38,517 bases of DNA from Limosilactobacillus sp. (GTDB lineage: Bacteria; Bacillota; Bacilli; Lactobacillales; Lactobacillaceae). The position numbers and the translations under genes were made by a program. The notes beneath the pieces are model-generated. The model saw only the letters and a program-made list of their open reading frames with translations. It was not told the origin of the DNA and did not search any database. The DNA is taken from assembly GCA_030530845.1 (NCBI GenBank), contig JAUMUE010000014.1:1-38517 (forward strand), read 5' to 3'. Position 1 is the stretch's first letter; each line of letters begins with the position of its first letter. Shown here piece after piece: positions 18,806 to 27,264 of the stretch.

Positions 18806-21178
18806 ATGAATCATAAAATCTTTGACACACTCGAATTTGATCGAATTAAGGGACAACTCGCTCCATACCTGGTCTCTGCTGCTGGGCACCGCGAGCTGGA
18901 CGATCTCGTACCTTCGACGGATTTAGAAAATGTCCAAAAGATGTTGACTGAAACCACAGACGGTGCGGATATTCTGCGATTAGAAGGCGGAATTCCCTTA
19001 CCAAAATTGGCCGACATCAAGCCTCAGATGAAGCGTTTGAAGATCGGCGCCAACTTAAACGGTACTGAACTGGCACAGGTGGCACGTGTTCTCCAAACTA
19101 GTCTTAGTGTCCAAAACTTCTTTGACCAGATGCGGGAAAAGAAGATTTCACTCCGCGTCTTAAATGGCGTGGTCGACGAACTGATCACAATCCCATCCGT
19201 CACTAACCGGCTGATTCGCTCAGTCGACCCGGACGGACGGATTAATGACGAGGCATCACCAAAGCTGCACGGTGTTCGTCAACTGATCAGCCAAACGGAA
19301 ACTGAAATTCGTCAAAAGATGGACCGCTACACGCATGGCAAGAACGCCAAGTACCTGAGTGAACCTATCGTGACCGTCAGAAATGACCGTTTCGTGGTTC
19401 CCGTCTTGGCCCGCTACCGCAATAAGTTCGGCGGGGTTGTACATGACCAAAGTGCCAGTGGGCAAACCCTCTACATCGAACCCGGCTCAGTGATGGAAGA
19501 CAACAACCGTCTCCGCCAAGCCCAAATTGAAGAAAAACATGAGATTCTCCGTGTGCTGGCGGAATTATCTGCCTTGATTTCACCATACCGTCTCGATATC
19601 TTGAACAACGAGCAAATCTTAGGACACCTCGACTTCATCAACGCCAAGGCCTTATTTGCCCACCATATGAAATTGAGTTTGCCAATCCTGAATGCGGACA
19701 ACCAGGTGAACTTGCGCAAGGCCTGGCATCCACTGATTGCACGAGATAAGGCCGTCGCAAACGATATTGCTCTCGGTGACGAATACCAGGCAATCGTTAT
19801 TACTGGTCCGAACACCGGTGGTAAGACGATCACGCTGAAGACACTTGGGATCATCCAATTGATGGGGCAATCCGGGCTCTTTATTCCTGCTGATGAAGGC
19901 AGTTCGATTGGGATCTTCGACAATGTCTTTGCAGATATCGGGGACGAACAATCACTGGAACAAAACCTTTCAACCTTCTCCGGTCACATGGAAAACGTCA
20001 AGTCGATTCTCGACCGGATCACCGACCGCAGCCTGGTTCTGCTCGATGAATTGGGTGCCGGTACTGATCCAAAAGAAGGGGCAGCCCTGGCGATGGCAAT
20101 CCTGGATGAAATCGGTCAAAAGGGGAGCATGGTAGTCATCACGACTCACTACCCTGAATTGAAGGTCTACGGGTTCAACCGTGCAAAGACGATTAACGCC
20201 AGCATGGAATTTGACCAAGAAACACTTAAACCAACTTACCGTTTACTGATCGGGATTCCTGGTCGTTCAAACGGTCTAGAAATTGCCAAGCGCCTTGGAA
20301 TTAGCGAATCAGTAATCACGGTCGCACAATCTCTGGTCTCAGATGAAAGCCAGGACCTAAATGAAATGATCGGTGAGCTGGTGGAACAACGCAAGCAGGC
20401 CCGGGAAGAAAGTGAACGACTTGCTAAGTTGATCGCGGAAAACGAAGCAACCGAGTCAGAACTGACCGAAAAGCTCGACCGCTTCAATGAACAACGTGAC
20501 AAGATGCTTGAACAAGCGCGGTCACAAGCAAACCACCAAGTTTCACAGGCTAAGAAGAAGGCGGACAAGATTATCCACCACCTTCGCCAACTGGAAATGC
20601 AACATGGGGCTAACGTAAAGGAACACGAATTGATCGATGCCCAGGGTGCCCTCAATGCCCTTCACCAAAACCCAAAGTTGCAGCATAATTCCGTCCTCAA
20701 GCGTGCGAAGGCAAAGAAGGACTTCCACAAGGGTGACGCGGTCCTCGTTAAGTCATATGGCCAACACGGTGAGTTGATGAGTAAGCGTGGCAATCACAAG
20801 TGGGAAGTTCAAATCGGGATTCTGAAGATGGAAATTGATGAGAAGGACCTCGAGAAAGTTGCCAAGAAGGATCTGCCAAAGGGTAAGCAAGAGAAACGGC
20901 CACGTGTCGCTGCGGTTAAGACGACCCAGACCCGTCATACTTCTGCCCGTCTTGATTTACGTGGTCACCGCTATGAAGAGGCGATGAGTGAGCTCGAAAG
21001 TTTCATCGACCACGCTCTGTTGAATAACCTCGGGACTGTCACGATCGTCCATGGTAAGGGTACCGGTGCTCTGCGGAAGGGTACGCAACAATACCTCCGT
21101 AGCAACCCCCGCGTGAAGTCATTCTCCTACGCGGCGCCAAATGCTGGTGGTGATGGTGCTACAATTGTTAACTTATAA
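18806..21178 (+). CDS. mutS2: Endonuclease MutS2 / ribosome quality-control ATPase (RqcU)
   Basis: MutS2 lacks the mismatch-reading domain. It has been linked to suppression of recombination and, in Bacillus, to splitting of collided ribosomes. The ATPase has Walker A GPNTGGKT at 334-341, STFSGHMENV, and Walker B LLDELGAGTDPKEGAAL. A long coiled coil (about 505-620, rich in Glu, Lys and Gln) follows, then a KOW-like basic segment and the C-terminal Smr nuclease domain with LDLRGHRYEEA and HGKGTGALR (H749). The ATG at 18806 is seven nt after AGAGGA. An in-frame earlier start at 18788 overlaps cvpA and lacks a ribosome binding site. The length is 790 aa. Confidence 0.96.
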   Translation: MNHKIFDTLEFDRIKGQLAPYLVSAAGHRELDDLVPSTDLENVQKMLTETTDGADILRLEGGIPLPKLADIKPQMKRLKIGANLNGTELAQVARVLQTSLSVQNFFDQMREKKISLRVLNGVVDELITIPSVTNRLIRSVDPDGRINDEASPKLHGVRQLISQTETEIRQKMDRYTHGKNAKYLSEPIVTVRNDRFVVPVLARYRNKFGGVVHDQSASGQTLYIEPGSVMEDNNRLRQAQIEEKHEILRVLAELSALISPYRLDILNNEQILGHLDFINAKALFAHHMKLSLPILNADNQVNLRKAWHPLIARDKAVANDIALGDEYQAIVITGPNTGGKTITLKTLGIIQLMGQSGLFIPADEGSSIGIFDNVFADIGDEQSLEQNLSTFSGHMENVKSILDRITDRSLVLLDELGAGTDPKEGAALAMAILDEIGQKGSMVVITTHYPELKVYGFNRAKTINASMEFDQETLKPTYRLLIGIPGRSNGLEIAKRLGISESVITVAQSLVSDESQDLNEMIGELVEQRKQAREESERLAKLIAENEATESELTEKLDRFNEQRDKMLEQARSQANHQVSQAKKKADKIIHHLRQLEMQHGANVKEHELIDAQGALNALHQNPKLQHNSVLKRAKAKKDFHKGDAVLVKSYGQHGELMSKRGNHKWEVQIGILKMEIDEKDLEKVAKKDLPKGKQEKRPRVAAVKTTQTRHTSARLDLRGHRYEEAMSELESFIDHALLNNLGTVTIVHGKGTGALRKGTQQYLRSNPRVKSFSYAAPNAGGDGATIVNL

Positions 21179-21257
21179 AAAAGTAAGCAGGATATATGAT
21201 TTTTCCTAGTCACTTTGGTAAAATATCCTTAGAACAATTAAAGAAGGTGCATTAGTG

Positions 21258-21572
21258 ATGGCAGTAAAAGAAACTACCGATCAAACTTTTGAACAAGATA
21301 CAGCACAAGGCGTTGCTTTAATCGACTTCTGGGCTACTTGGTGTGGTCCATGTCGGATGCAATCCCCTGTTGTTGACGCACTGTCTGAAGAAATGGACAA
21401 TGTCAACTTCTTCAAGATGGATGTTGACGAAAACAAGGAAACTCCCGGCAAGTTCCGGATTATGAGTATTCCAACTTTGATGGTCAAAAAGGATGGCGAA
21501 GTCGTTGATCAAATCGTCGGCTACCACCCACAAGAAGCCTTGAAGAAGATTTTGGAACAATACACAGACTAA
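21258..21572 (+). CDS. trxA: Thioredoxin
   Basis: TrxA is the cytosolic dithiol reductant that serves ribonucleotide reductase, peroxidases and other targets. The 104-aa protein has the classical active site W28-C29-G-P-C32 in FWATWCGPCRMQSP and the cis-proline loop SIPTLM. It ends KILEQYTD. The ATG at 21258 is nine nt after AAGAAGGTG, and an adjacent in-frame GTG is ignored. The gene follows mutS2 by 79 nt. TAAAAT at 21219-21224 could be its -10 box, but the -35 is poor. A bidirectional terminator separates it from convergent yslB. Confidence 0.96.
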   Translation: MAVKETTDQTFEQDTAQGVALIDFWATWCGPCRMQSPVVDALSEEMDNVNFFKMDVDENKETPGKFRIMSIPTLMVKKDGEVVDQIVGYHPQEALKKILEQYTD

Positions 21573-21574
21573 CG

Positions 21575-21612
21575 AAAAAACCACGCTGGAAATTAATCCA
21601 ACGTGGTTTTTT
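21575..21612. terminator. Bidirectional terminator between trxA and yslB
   Basis: AAAAAACCACGCTGGA (21575-21590) pairs with TCCAACGTGGTTTTTT (21597-21612). An A-run on one side and a T-run on the other make it functional in both directions. Confidence 0.9.
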
Positions 21613-21614
21613 TA

Positions 21615-22136
21615 TTACTTGTCTTTTGACTTTTTCTTTTCCTTGGTCACTTCACCAGGAGCGTGCAAGGTGATGAAGGTGGCCATTTCGGAACCTTCAC
21701 TGTTGCTGTTGGTTTGTGGATCGTTTTCTAAAATCACTTCCACGTAATCGTGGTGGATGTTCATGATTCGTGATTCAACGACCGTCTCGAGTTGGAATTC
21801 CATCTCTTGGGCCAAGAAACCACATTCCAAACCGAATGAAGTCTTTTCTCCGTCCTTCTTCAACCGGGCTGCGACAATTGGACCATCCAGGTGCCAGAGT
21901 TGTTGCGTCTTATTTTTCTTTTGGAGGGTCAAGTTACCAAGTCCGAGCTGTTGAGTCAAAGTCATAAGTTCTTCTTCGGTTGCGACCGGGTATTGACGCG
22001 CTAAGTCCTTACCAATCCAGTAAAGCATGTCGTCGGCTTCTTTTCCTAGGATGGTAGGTAGAATCACATCGCGCAATGTACCGTTGATTAAGCCTTGTGG
22101 GCTGTTTAATAACTCATCGTATAGCTTTTGACTCAT
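21615..22136 (-). CDS. yslB: YslB family protein (DUF2507)
   Basis: This 173-aa soluble protein matches the Firmicute YslB/DUF2507 group, whose function is unknown. Recognisable segments are LRDVILPTILGKEADDMLYWIGKDLARQYP near the N-terminus and FGLECGFLAQEMEFQLE in the middle. It ends in a Lys-rich tail (KEKKKSKDK). The ATG at 22136 lies 11 nt after AAAGGAG. A longer in-frame start (TTG at 22160) would place that ribosome binding site inside the coding sequence, so it is rejected. TATAAT on the minus strand at 22170-22175 is a likely -10 box. It is divergent from murI and convergent with trxA. Confidence 0.87.
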   Translation of the reverse strand: MSQKLYDELLNSPQGLINGTLRDVILPTILGKEADDMLYWIGKDLARQYPVATEEELMTLTQQLGLGNLTLQKKNKTQQLWHLDGPIVAARLKKDGEKTSFGLECGFLAQEMEFQLETVVESRIMNIHHDYVEVILENDPQTNSNSEGSEMATFITLHAPGEVTKEKKKSKDK

Positions 22137-22215
22137 ATTCTTGTTCGCTCCTTTATACAATCAGTTTCTATTATACTGAAAAATCATGTGATTGCGGTTA
22201 GAAATTTTTAAAAAC

Positions 22216-22244
22216 TTGCAAATTAAGGCTATTAAACCGATAAT
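22216..22244 (+). promoter_or_regulatory. Promoter of murI-rdgB-yfcE
   Basis: TTGCAA (22216-22221) and GATAAT (22239-22244) are 17 nt apart, 43 nt before the murI ATG. Confidence 0.6.
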
Positions 22245-22287
22245 TAAGTTTCAAGCATAATTAAGAGAAATTAGTGAGGTGGCAGAA

Positions 22288-23085
22288 ATGGATAGACGTC
22301 CCATTGGAGTAATGGACTCTGGATTAGGGGGACTCTCTGTATTGCGGGTGTTGCGTGATCAACTACCCGATGAATCACTTACCTTTGTGGGTGATCAAGG
22401 TCATTTCCCATACGGCACTAAGAGTCAGGAAGAAATTTGTCGACTGTCCTTATCAATCGGACATTTTCTGGTCGAACAGGGCGCAAAAATGATGGTGATT
22501 GCCTGCAATACGGCGACCGGAGCTGCTTTGCCAACACTGCAACGTGAGCTTCCGATTCCTGTTGTCGGCGTGATCGAACCGGGTGCGAAGGCTGCTCTGG
22601 CGACTGGTGCCAAGACGGTCGGCGTGATCGGTACCGAATCAACAATCAAAAACGGTGCTTATGCGGCCACGATTAACCGCTTAGCCCCAGACGTGAAGGT
22701 GATTAGTCACCCGGCACAGCCACTAGTTTCGATTGTCGAGCACGGCAAGACCGGGACGAGTGAATCACAGGCAGCAGTTGACGATATCTTGAGCGTTTTT
22801 GACCAAGAGCCCGTAGATTCACTGGTGCTGGGCTGTACACACTTCCCATTTTTGACAAATGAAATTCAGCGCAAGATGGGAGACAGTGTTCACCTGGTCG
22901 ACCCAGCAATAGAGACGGTCCAAGAGGTCAAGCGTATACTCACAGAAGGTGACTTATTGGCACCAGCTGGCAATGGCGACCAAGCTGTTCACCTGTACTC
23001 AACCGGTGACAAACTGGACCTGCAGGCGGGAGCTAACCAATGGCTCAACGGAATGTATGAAACATGTAACCACTTAGATTTGTAA
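22288..23085 (+). CDS. murI: Glutamate racemase
   Basis: MurI makes D-glutamate for peptidoglycan. The two catalytic cysteines are C73 in IACNTATGA and C183 in LGCTHFPF. The opening GVMDSGLGGLSVLR and DQGHFPYG complete the substrate pocket. I choose the ATG at 22288 (265 aa), eight nt after GAGG. The in-frame GTG nine nt earlier overlaps that site. It heads the conserved racE-ysnA-ysnB-type operon, with rdgB starting 13 nt after its stop. Confidence 0.96.
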   Translation: MDRRPIGVMDSGLGGLSVLRVLRDQLPDESLTFVGDQGHFPYGTKSQEEICRLSLSIGHFLVEQGAKMMVIACNTATGAALPTLQRELPIPVVGVIEPGAKAALATGAKTVGVIGTESTIKNGAYAATINRLAPDVKVISHPAQPLVSIVEHGKTGTSESQAAVDDILSVFDQEPVDSLVLGCTHFPFLTNEIQRKMGDSVHLVDPAIETVQEVKRILTEGDLLAPAGNGDQAVHLYSTGDKLDLQAGANQWLNGMYETCNHLDL

Positions 23086-23098
23086 AGGAGTGACGACG

Positions 23099-23695
23099 AT
23101 GGCAACCCTTGTAATTGCAACCAAGAATGAAGGTAAGGCCCGTGAATACCGTGCGATGTTTGCACCATTCGGGATTGAAGTGAAGACCTTGGCTGATTTT
23201 CCTGAGTTTGAAATTAACGAAAACGGCCAAACCTTTGAAGAAAACGCCAAGATTAAGGCCCAGACAGCTGTTGACCACCTGAATTTACCGGTGATGGCCG
23301 ATGACTCAGGACTGTGTGTCGATGCGTTAGACGGCGCTCCAGGGGTCCATTCCGCACGTTATGCCGGCGACCACGACGATGAAGCAAACAATGCGAAGTT
23401 GTTACGGGAATTAGCCGACGTGGAAGATGATAAGCGAACTGCGCACTTTCACACGACAATCGTTGCCATCAAGCCAGACGGTGCCAAGTTGGTCACTGAC
23501 GGTCGGGTGGACGGCCACATCTTGAGAAGCCCTCGCGGTGAAAATGGATTTGGTTACGACCCACTGTTTGAACCGGTGGAACATCCCGGATTAGCGATGG
23601 CCGAATTGACGGCAGAACAAAAGAACGCAATTAGCCACCGGGGACGTGCCCTGCGTGACTTCATGGACAAGTTCTCAGGATGGTGGGAAGCATGA
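23099..23695 (+). CDS. rdgB: XTP/dITP diphosphatase (RdgB/HAM1 family)
   Basis: This house-cleaning enzyme hydrolyses dITP, ITP and XTP to monophosphates so that deaminated purines are not incorporated. The motifs are LVIATKNEGKAREY at the N-terminus, ETFEENA-like QTFEENAKIKA, the catalytic DDSGLCVDALDGAPGVHSARYAG, GENGFGYDPLF, and SHRGRALRDF at the C-terminus. The start is the ATG at 23099, eight nt after AAAGGAG. An in-frame GTG at 23090 is part of that site. The length is 198 aa. Its stop overlaps the next start (ATGA). Confidence 0.96.
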   Translation: MATLVIATKNEGKAREYRAMFAPFGIEVKTLADFPEFEINENGQTFEENAKIKAQTAVDHLNLPVMADDSGLCVDALDGAPGVHSARYAGDHDDEANNAKLLRELADVEDDKRTAHFHTTIVAIKPDGAKLVTDGRVDGHILRSPRGENGFGYDPLFEPVEHPGLAMAELTAEQKNAISHRGRALRDFMDKFSGWWEA

Positions 23696-24216
23696 CCAAG
23701 GCTTTAATCATTAGTGACAACCACGGTGACCGCCAAGTTCTGGAAGACATTGTCGCCAAGTGGGCGGACAAGGTCGATGTCATGATCCATTGTGGCGATT
23801 CTGAATTTCCGGCAGACGATCCGCTGATGCAAAATTTCGTCCGGGTTGCCGGCAATAACGATTGGAATCTCGGATACGACAACGACCAGGAGACGACGGT
23901 TGGTGGCACGCACTTCTTCGTCACTCACGGCCACCACTACCAGGTCAACTTCACGATGACGCCTTTGATGCTCAAGGGACAATCCGTGGCAGCTGACGTG
24001 GTATGTTTCGGCCATACCCACCAGCTGATGGCAACTGTCGAAAAGGGGATGCTGCTGATTAACCCTGGTAGTATTTCTCTTCCCCGGGGACAATACGCTC
24101 CGATCGGTGGAACCTTTGCGATTGTCGATGCAGACGCGGACCGATTCGTAGTCGATTTCTACAACCGCCAATCACAGGCCCAAGCTGACTTGCACCTCGA
24201 ATTGAATCGTAAGTAA
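23692..24216 (+). CDS. YfcE/MJ0936-type metallophosphodiesterase (YsnB-like)
   Basis: This is a small calcineurin-like phosphoesterase of 174 aa. The metal ligands are visible in order: SDNHGD (residues 8-13), HCGDSE, AGNND, THGHHYQV and FGHTH, with NPGSISLPRG near the end. The natural substrate is not known for this subgroup. It is coupled to rdgB by an ATGA overlap, and I reject an in-frame start 12 nt earlier because it lies within rdgB and has a poorer ribosome binding site position. It is the last gene of the murI operon. Confidence 0.92.
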   Translation: MTKALIISDNHGDRQVLEDIVAKWADKVDVMIHCGDSEFPADDPLMQNFVRVAGNNDWNLGYDNDQETTVGGTHFFVTHGHHYQVNFTMTPLMLKGQSVAADVVCFGHTHQLMATVEKGMLLINPGSISLPRGQYAPIGGTFAIVDADADRFVVDFYNRQSQAQADLHLELNRK

Positions 24217-24252
24217 AAAATACCACCCAGTTTTGCGCTGGATGGTATTTTT
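24216..24252. terminator. Bidirectional terminator between yfcE and mscS
   Basis: AAAAATACCACCCAG pairs with CTGGATGGTATTTTT around a TTTTGCG loop. It is A-rich upstream and T-rich downstream, so it serves both convergent genes. Confidence 0.9.
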
Positions 24253-24253
24253 A

Positions 24254-25132
24254 CTATGCATTGTAATTATTTTGTTCGTTCCATGACAGAGGTACATTTG
24301 CAGCCCGTAAAGCCTTTAAGTAGGATGCGAGGAACTTACTTGCGACCCGTGATTGCGTCCCACTGGTTACGGTAATGGATACCCGGTAGACCAGGCGTGA
24401 ATTCACGGTGACAGGGCCGATGATCACTGGCTTGTCTTGTAATTCAGGAATTTCGGAAATCAGTCGTTCGTTGGTTTCTGTAATGATCTGGAGGATTTGT
24501 TCTAACTTCGCATTAGGTGAGATCCCAATGTCGACGTTCGTGATCATGTTGTTACGTGAGTAGTTTTGTACAATCGTGATTTGCCGGTTGGGGATGAAAT
24601 TCAATGTCCCGTCAGAACTGGTAACCTGGGTGGTTCGAATCCCTAATCCCGTTACCGTCCCTTTGATTTGGCCGATCTGTACGATGTCGCCCACATCTAA
24701 TTGTTGTTCCAAGAGAATGAAGAACCCGTTAACCAGGTCACTCACAAACCCTTGGGCACCAAGACCTAAAGCAATTGAGAATATCCCGGCACCAGCGATC
24801 AGTGTGCCAACTGGAACCCCAATTTCAGACAGGATTGCGTACAGGAAGAAGAAGTAACAGGTGTAGCGGTAAATGTTGAGCGTCAACGTCTTGATCGTCG
24901 CTAACCGGTTCTTGTTCTTCAAAAGTTCGTGCTTGTCAGATTCTAGGAAAAGGTGCTTGATTGCCAGGCGACCTAACCAGAGAATCATGAAGAAAATCAG
25001 TGCAGTGATTAGAATCAGCAGCAATTTATTGAGAAACTGCCGGGAAATTTCTTGCCAGGATAAATCAGTGAATGCCAGCTTGACCTGTTCAAGCTGTTTT
25101 TTTAATTGGCTACTAGCAGCAGCAATTACCAT
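24254..25132 (-). CDS. Small-conductance mechanosensitive channel, MscS family
   Basis: MscS-type channels open on membrane tension and protect against osmotic downshock. The 292-aa protein has three hydrophobic helices: about 28-55, about 70-90, and the pore-lining helix about 95-125 with the Gly/Ala-rich GAGIFSIALGLGAQGFVSDLVNG. The beta domain begins LEQQLDVGDIVQIG and contains FIPNRQI. The ATG at 25132 lies eight nt after GGAGG on the minus strand. A start five codons upstream is less well placed. It stands alone, convergent with yfcE and divergent from the DUF948 gene. Confidence 0.93.
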   Translation of the reverse strand: MVIAAASSQLKKQLEQVKLAFTDLSWQEISRQFLNKLLLILITALIFFMILWLGRLAIKHLFLESDKHELLKNKNRLATIKTLTLNIYRYTCYFFFLYAILSEIGVPVGTLIAGAGIFSIALGLGAQGFVSDLVNGFFILLEQQLDVGDIVQIGQIKGTVTGLGIRTTQVTSSDGTLNFIPNRQITIVQNYSRNNMITNVDIGISPNAKLEQILQIITETNERLISEIPELQDKPVIIGPVTVNSRLVYRVSITVTSGTQSRVASKFLASYLKALRAANVPLSWNEQNNYNA

Positions 25133-25265
25133 AAAAACGTCCTCCAAAAATTTTTCATCCTACCAATTGTACCAATTTCACGGTGAACAGTCGATAGGAC
25201 CGATTTTTGTTTGAAGATATTTTGTGATATTCTATCTTTAAGAAAAAAGCCAGGGAGGCGAAAAA

Positions 25266-25700
25266 ATGGTTAGATTAGCAGTATTAATCGCAGCGATTGC
25301 GTTTGTGATTTTAGTAGCGTTCTTATGCGTCTTTCTTACCCATTTGAGCAGTGCTGTGAAGGAAGCAAAGCAAAGTGTAACTACTTTGACGCGTGACCTC
25401 GACAGCTTAAGCAAGGAAGTGGAAGACGTTTTAGGTAACACTAACACCCTGCTTGAAGACGTTAATGACAAGGCAACTCGGTTAGATCCAGCTGTCCAAG
25501 CGGTAGCCGACGTGAGCCAAAGTGTAATTGATATTAACGATCACGTGCACAGCATTGTTGACAAGGTGAGTGCACAAAAGGAAAAGAATGGATTTGCATT
25601 TAATGTAGCTAAGCGTGCAGGGATGGCAGTACTCTTGAGTTCTCTCAAGAAGGTCCGTCAACGTCGCGAAGGTGAAAAGGAGGACGCAGAAAATGAGTAG
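25266..25700 (+). CDS. DUF948 membrane-anchored protein (YtxG-like)
   Basis: This is a 144-aa protein with one N-terminal transmembrane helix (residues 3-24) and a long helical region rich in VKEAKQSVTTLTRDLDSL and DVSQSVIDINDHVHSIVDKV, typical of DUF948. The C-terminus is charged (KKVRQRREGEKEDAEN). A function in envelope stress is assumed for relatives but not proven. The ribosome binding site AGGGAGG lies eight nt upstream. A weak promoter, TTGAAG-16 nt-TATCTT (25211-25238), precedes it. Its last codons overlap the ytxH-like start by eight nt. Confidence 0.85.
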   Translation: MVRLAVLIAAIAFVILVAFLCVFLTHLSSAVKEAKQSVTTLTRDLDSLSKEVEDVLGNTNTLLEDVNDKATRLDPAVQAVADVSQSVIDINDHVHSIVDKVSAQKEKNGFAFNVAKRAGMAVLLSSLKKVRQRREGEKEDAENE

Positions 25701-26109
25701 TAAATTATTGACTGGTGTTTTATTAGGTAGTGCCGCCACAGCAGCTGCATGGGCAATGCTTCCAGAAGAAAAGAAGGAAGAAATTCGCGCACAAGCATCT
25801 GACAAGTTGATTGATCTGGCAGATTACGTTACTGATTACGCATTGACTGCTTTGGATATCGTCGACGAACGGATGGCTGAAATGGAAGCTCCAGCTGTGA
25901 CCGACAACCTGCGTGCAGCATCTGACAACTTGAAGGCTGCCACAGAAACCTTGAAGGCCAAGAAGGACCAAGTTGTCGACCGTTTCACTACTGAAGATTT
26001 CGACAACCAAACCGAATCAATCAGAGAACAACTCGCTAAGGTTCACCAAGATCGCGAAGAAACTAAGGGTGAAGATATCGTGATCGACGCAACTGTCGAC
26101 GAAGACTAA
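25693..26109 (+). CDS. YtxH domain protein
   Basis: This 138-aa protein begins with a short Gly/Ala-rich hydrophobic segment (LLTGVLLGSAATAAAWAML), followed by EEKKEEIRAQASDKL, the YtxH family pattern. The rest is a charged helical tail. It is probably paired with the DUF948 protein at the membrane, as in YtxG/YtxH of Bacillus. The ATG at 25693 is nine nt after AAGGAGG and overlaps the preceding gene. The longer in-frame GTG start at 25672 would contain the ribosome binding site. Confidence 0.85.
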   Translation: MSSKLLTGVLLGSAATAAAWAMLPEEKKEEIRAQASDKLIDLADYVTDYALTALDIVDERMAEMEAPAVTDNLRAASDNLKAATETLKAKKDQVVDRFTTEDFDNQTESIREQLAKVHQDREETKGEDIVIDATVDED

Positions 26110-26123
26110 ATTCTTTTTGAGGG

Positions 26124-26149
26124 GGGGTGACTGCGGTCGCTCCTTTTTT
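26124..26149 (+). terminator. Intrinsic terminator after the ytxH-like gene
   Basis: GGGGTGAC (26124-26131) pairs with GTCGCTCC (26136-26143) around TGCG, followed by TTTTTT. Confidence 0.85.
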
Positions 26150-26152
26150 GTT

Positions 26153-26174
26153 GCTAATCGTTTGCTAAACGTTT
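26153..26174 (+). repeat. Tandem 11-bp repeat in the ccpA promoter
   Basis: GCTAATCGTTT (26153-26163) is followed directly by GCTAAACGTTT (26164-26174), 10 of 11 identical. The second copy contains the palindrome AAACGTTT, the core of catabolite-responsive elements, although the outer TG/CA bases are not in the usual register. Confidence 0.6.
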
Positions 26175-26190
26175 CTTAATTTGCTATATT
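26162..26190 (+). promoter_or_regulatory. Promoter of ccpA
   Basis: TTGCTA (26162-26167) and TATATT (26185-26190) are 17 nt apart. The -35 box lies at the junction of the two 11-bp repeats, so a protein bound to the repeats would block RNA polymerase. Confidence 0.6.
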
Positions 26191-26248
26191 AAGATAGCTA
26201 TGAAAATAAATGAAAACAAGAAATAACAACAAAGAAAGGGCTATCCAT

Positions 26249-27253
26249 ATGGAAAAACAAGCTGTAACTATTTACACTGTGGCACGTGAAGCTCGCGTAT
26301 CCATGGCCACAGTTTCCCGGGTTGTCAATGGTAATCCAAATGTTAAGCCAGCAACTCGTCAAAAAGTTCTTGATGTGATCAAGCAATTGAATTACCGTCC
26401 CAATGCGGTGGCGCGTGGACTTGCTTCCAAGCGTACGACTACTGTTGGTGTAGTTATCCCAGATATCACCAACCCATACTCAGCTGAATTGGCACTTGGT
26501 ATCGATGATATTGCAACAATGTACAAGTACAACATCATCCTTGCCAACTCTGATTATGACAGTGAAAAGACACTGAAGGTTGTTCGGAACCTGCTCGCAA
26601 AGCAAGTTGACGGTGTGATCTTCATGGGTAACAACATGACAGAAGAAATTAAGGAAGAATTCAAGAACGCCAACACCCCAGTCGTCGTAGCTGGTTCAAT
26701 CGTTGACGACAAGGAATTTCCTGCAGTGCGGATCGATTACCGCAAGGCTGCAAAGGAAGCTGTCGACAAGTTAATCGACCACAACAAGGACCACGTTGCC
26801 CTTGTTTCTGGACCACTCAAGTACACCATCAACGGTGACGAAAAGCTTGGTGGTTACAAGGATGCCTTGGCTGCTAAGAACGTGAAGTATGACGAAGACC
26901 TGGTTGTTGAAACTGATGGTCTGTACGACTCAGCCTACCAGCTTGGCAAGGACCTCGTGGCTAAGGGAATCAAGGCCGCTTACGTTACCAATGACCACTT
27001 GGCTGTCGGCTTGATGAACGGATTGACTGACAATGGCATTAAGGTTCCTGATGACTTTGAAATCATTGCTTCAAACGACACTAAGTACACTCGTTTAGCT
27101 CGTCCAATGTTGTCATCAATTACCCAACCACTTTACGACTTGGGTGCCGTTGCCATGCGTCTTTTGACTAAGCGGATGGAAGACCAAGATGAACCAGAAA
27201 GTGACGTTATCTTGGACCACGGATTCGTTGATCGTCAATCTACTCGTGGATAG
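26249..27253 (+). CDS. ccpA: Catabolite control protein A (LacI-family regulator)
   Basis: CcpA, with HPr(Ser-P), represses or activates carbon catabolism genes at cre sites. The N-terminal helix-turn-helix IYTVAREARVSMATVSRVVNGNPNVKPATRQKV is followed by the hinge NYRPNAVARGLASKRT, which binds the minor groove. A periplasmic-binding-protein-like core then starts TVGVVIPDITNPYSAEL and ends DHGFVDRQSTR. The length is 334 aa. The ATG is eight nt after AAAGGG, and an in-frame start 39 nt upstream is rejected. The promoter overlaps cre-like repeats, which suggests autoregulation. The stop codon overlaps the ribosome binding site of the next gene. Confidence 0.93.
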   Translation: MEKQAVTIYTVAREARVSMATVSRVVNGNPNVKPATRQKVLDVIKQLNYRPNAVARGLASKRTTTVGVVIPDITNPYSAELALGIDDIATMYKYNIILANSDYDSEKTLKVVRNLLAKQVDGVIFMGNNMTEEIKEEFKNANTPVVVAGSIVDDKEFPAVRIDYRKAAKEAVDKLIDHNKDHVALVSGPLKYTINGDEKLGGYKDALAAKNVKYDEDLVVETDGLYDSAYQLGKDLVAKGIKAAYVTNDHLAVGLMNGLTDNGIKVPDDFEIIASNDTKYTRLARPMLSSITQPLYDLGAVAMRLLTKRMEDQDEPESDVILDHGFVDRQSTRG

Positions 27254-27264
27254 GAGATTGAACA

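Noticed and set aside
26153-26174. A standard cre site before ccpA
   Set aside because: The core AAACGTTT is present, but the flanking TG and CA are out of register with the consensus, so I report it only as a cre-like repeat.
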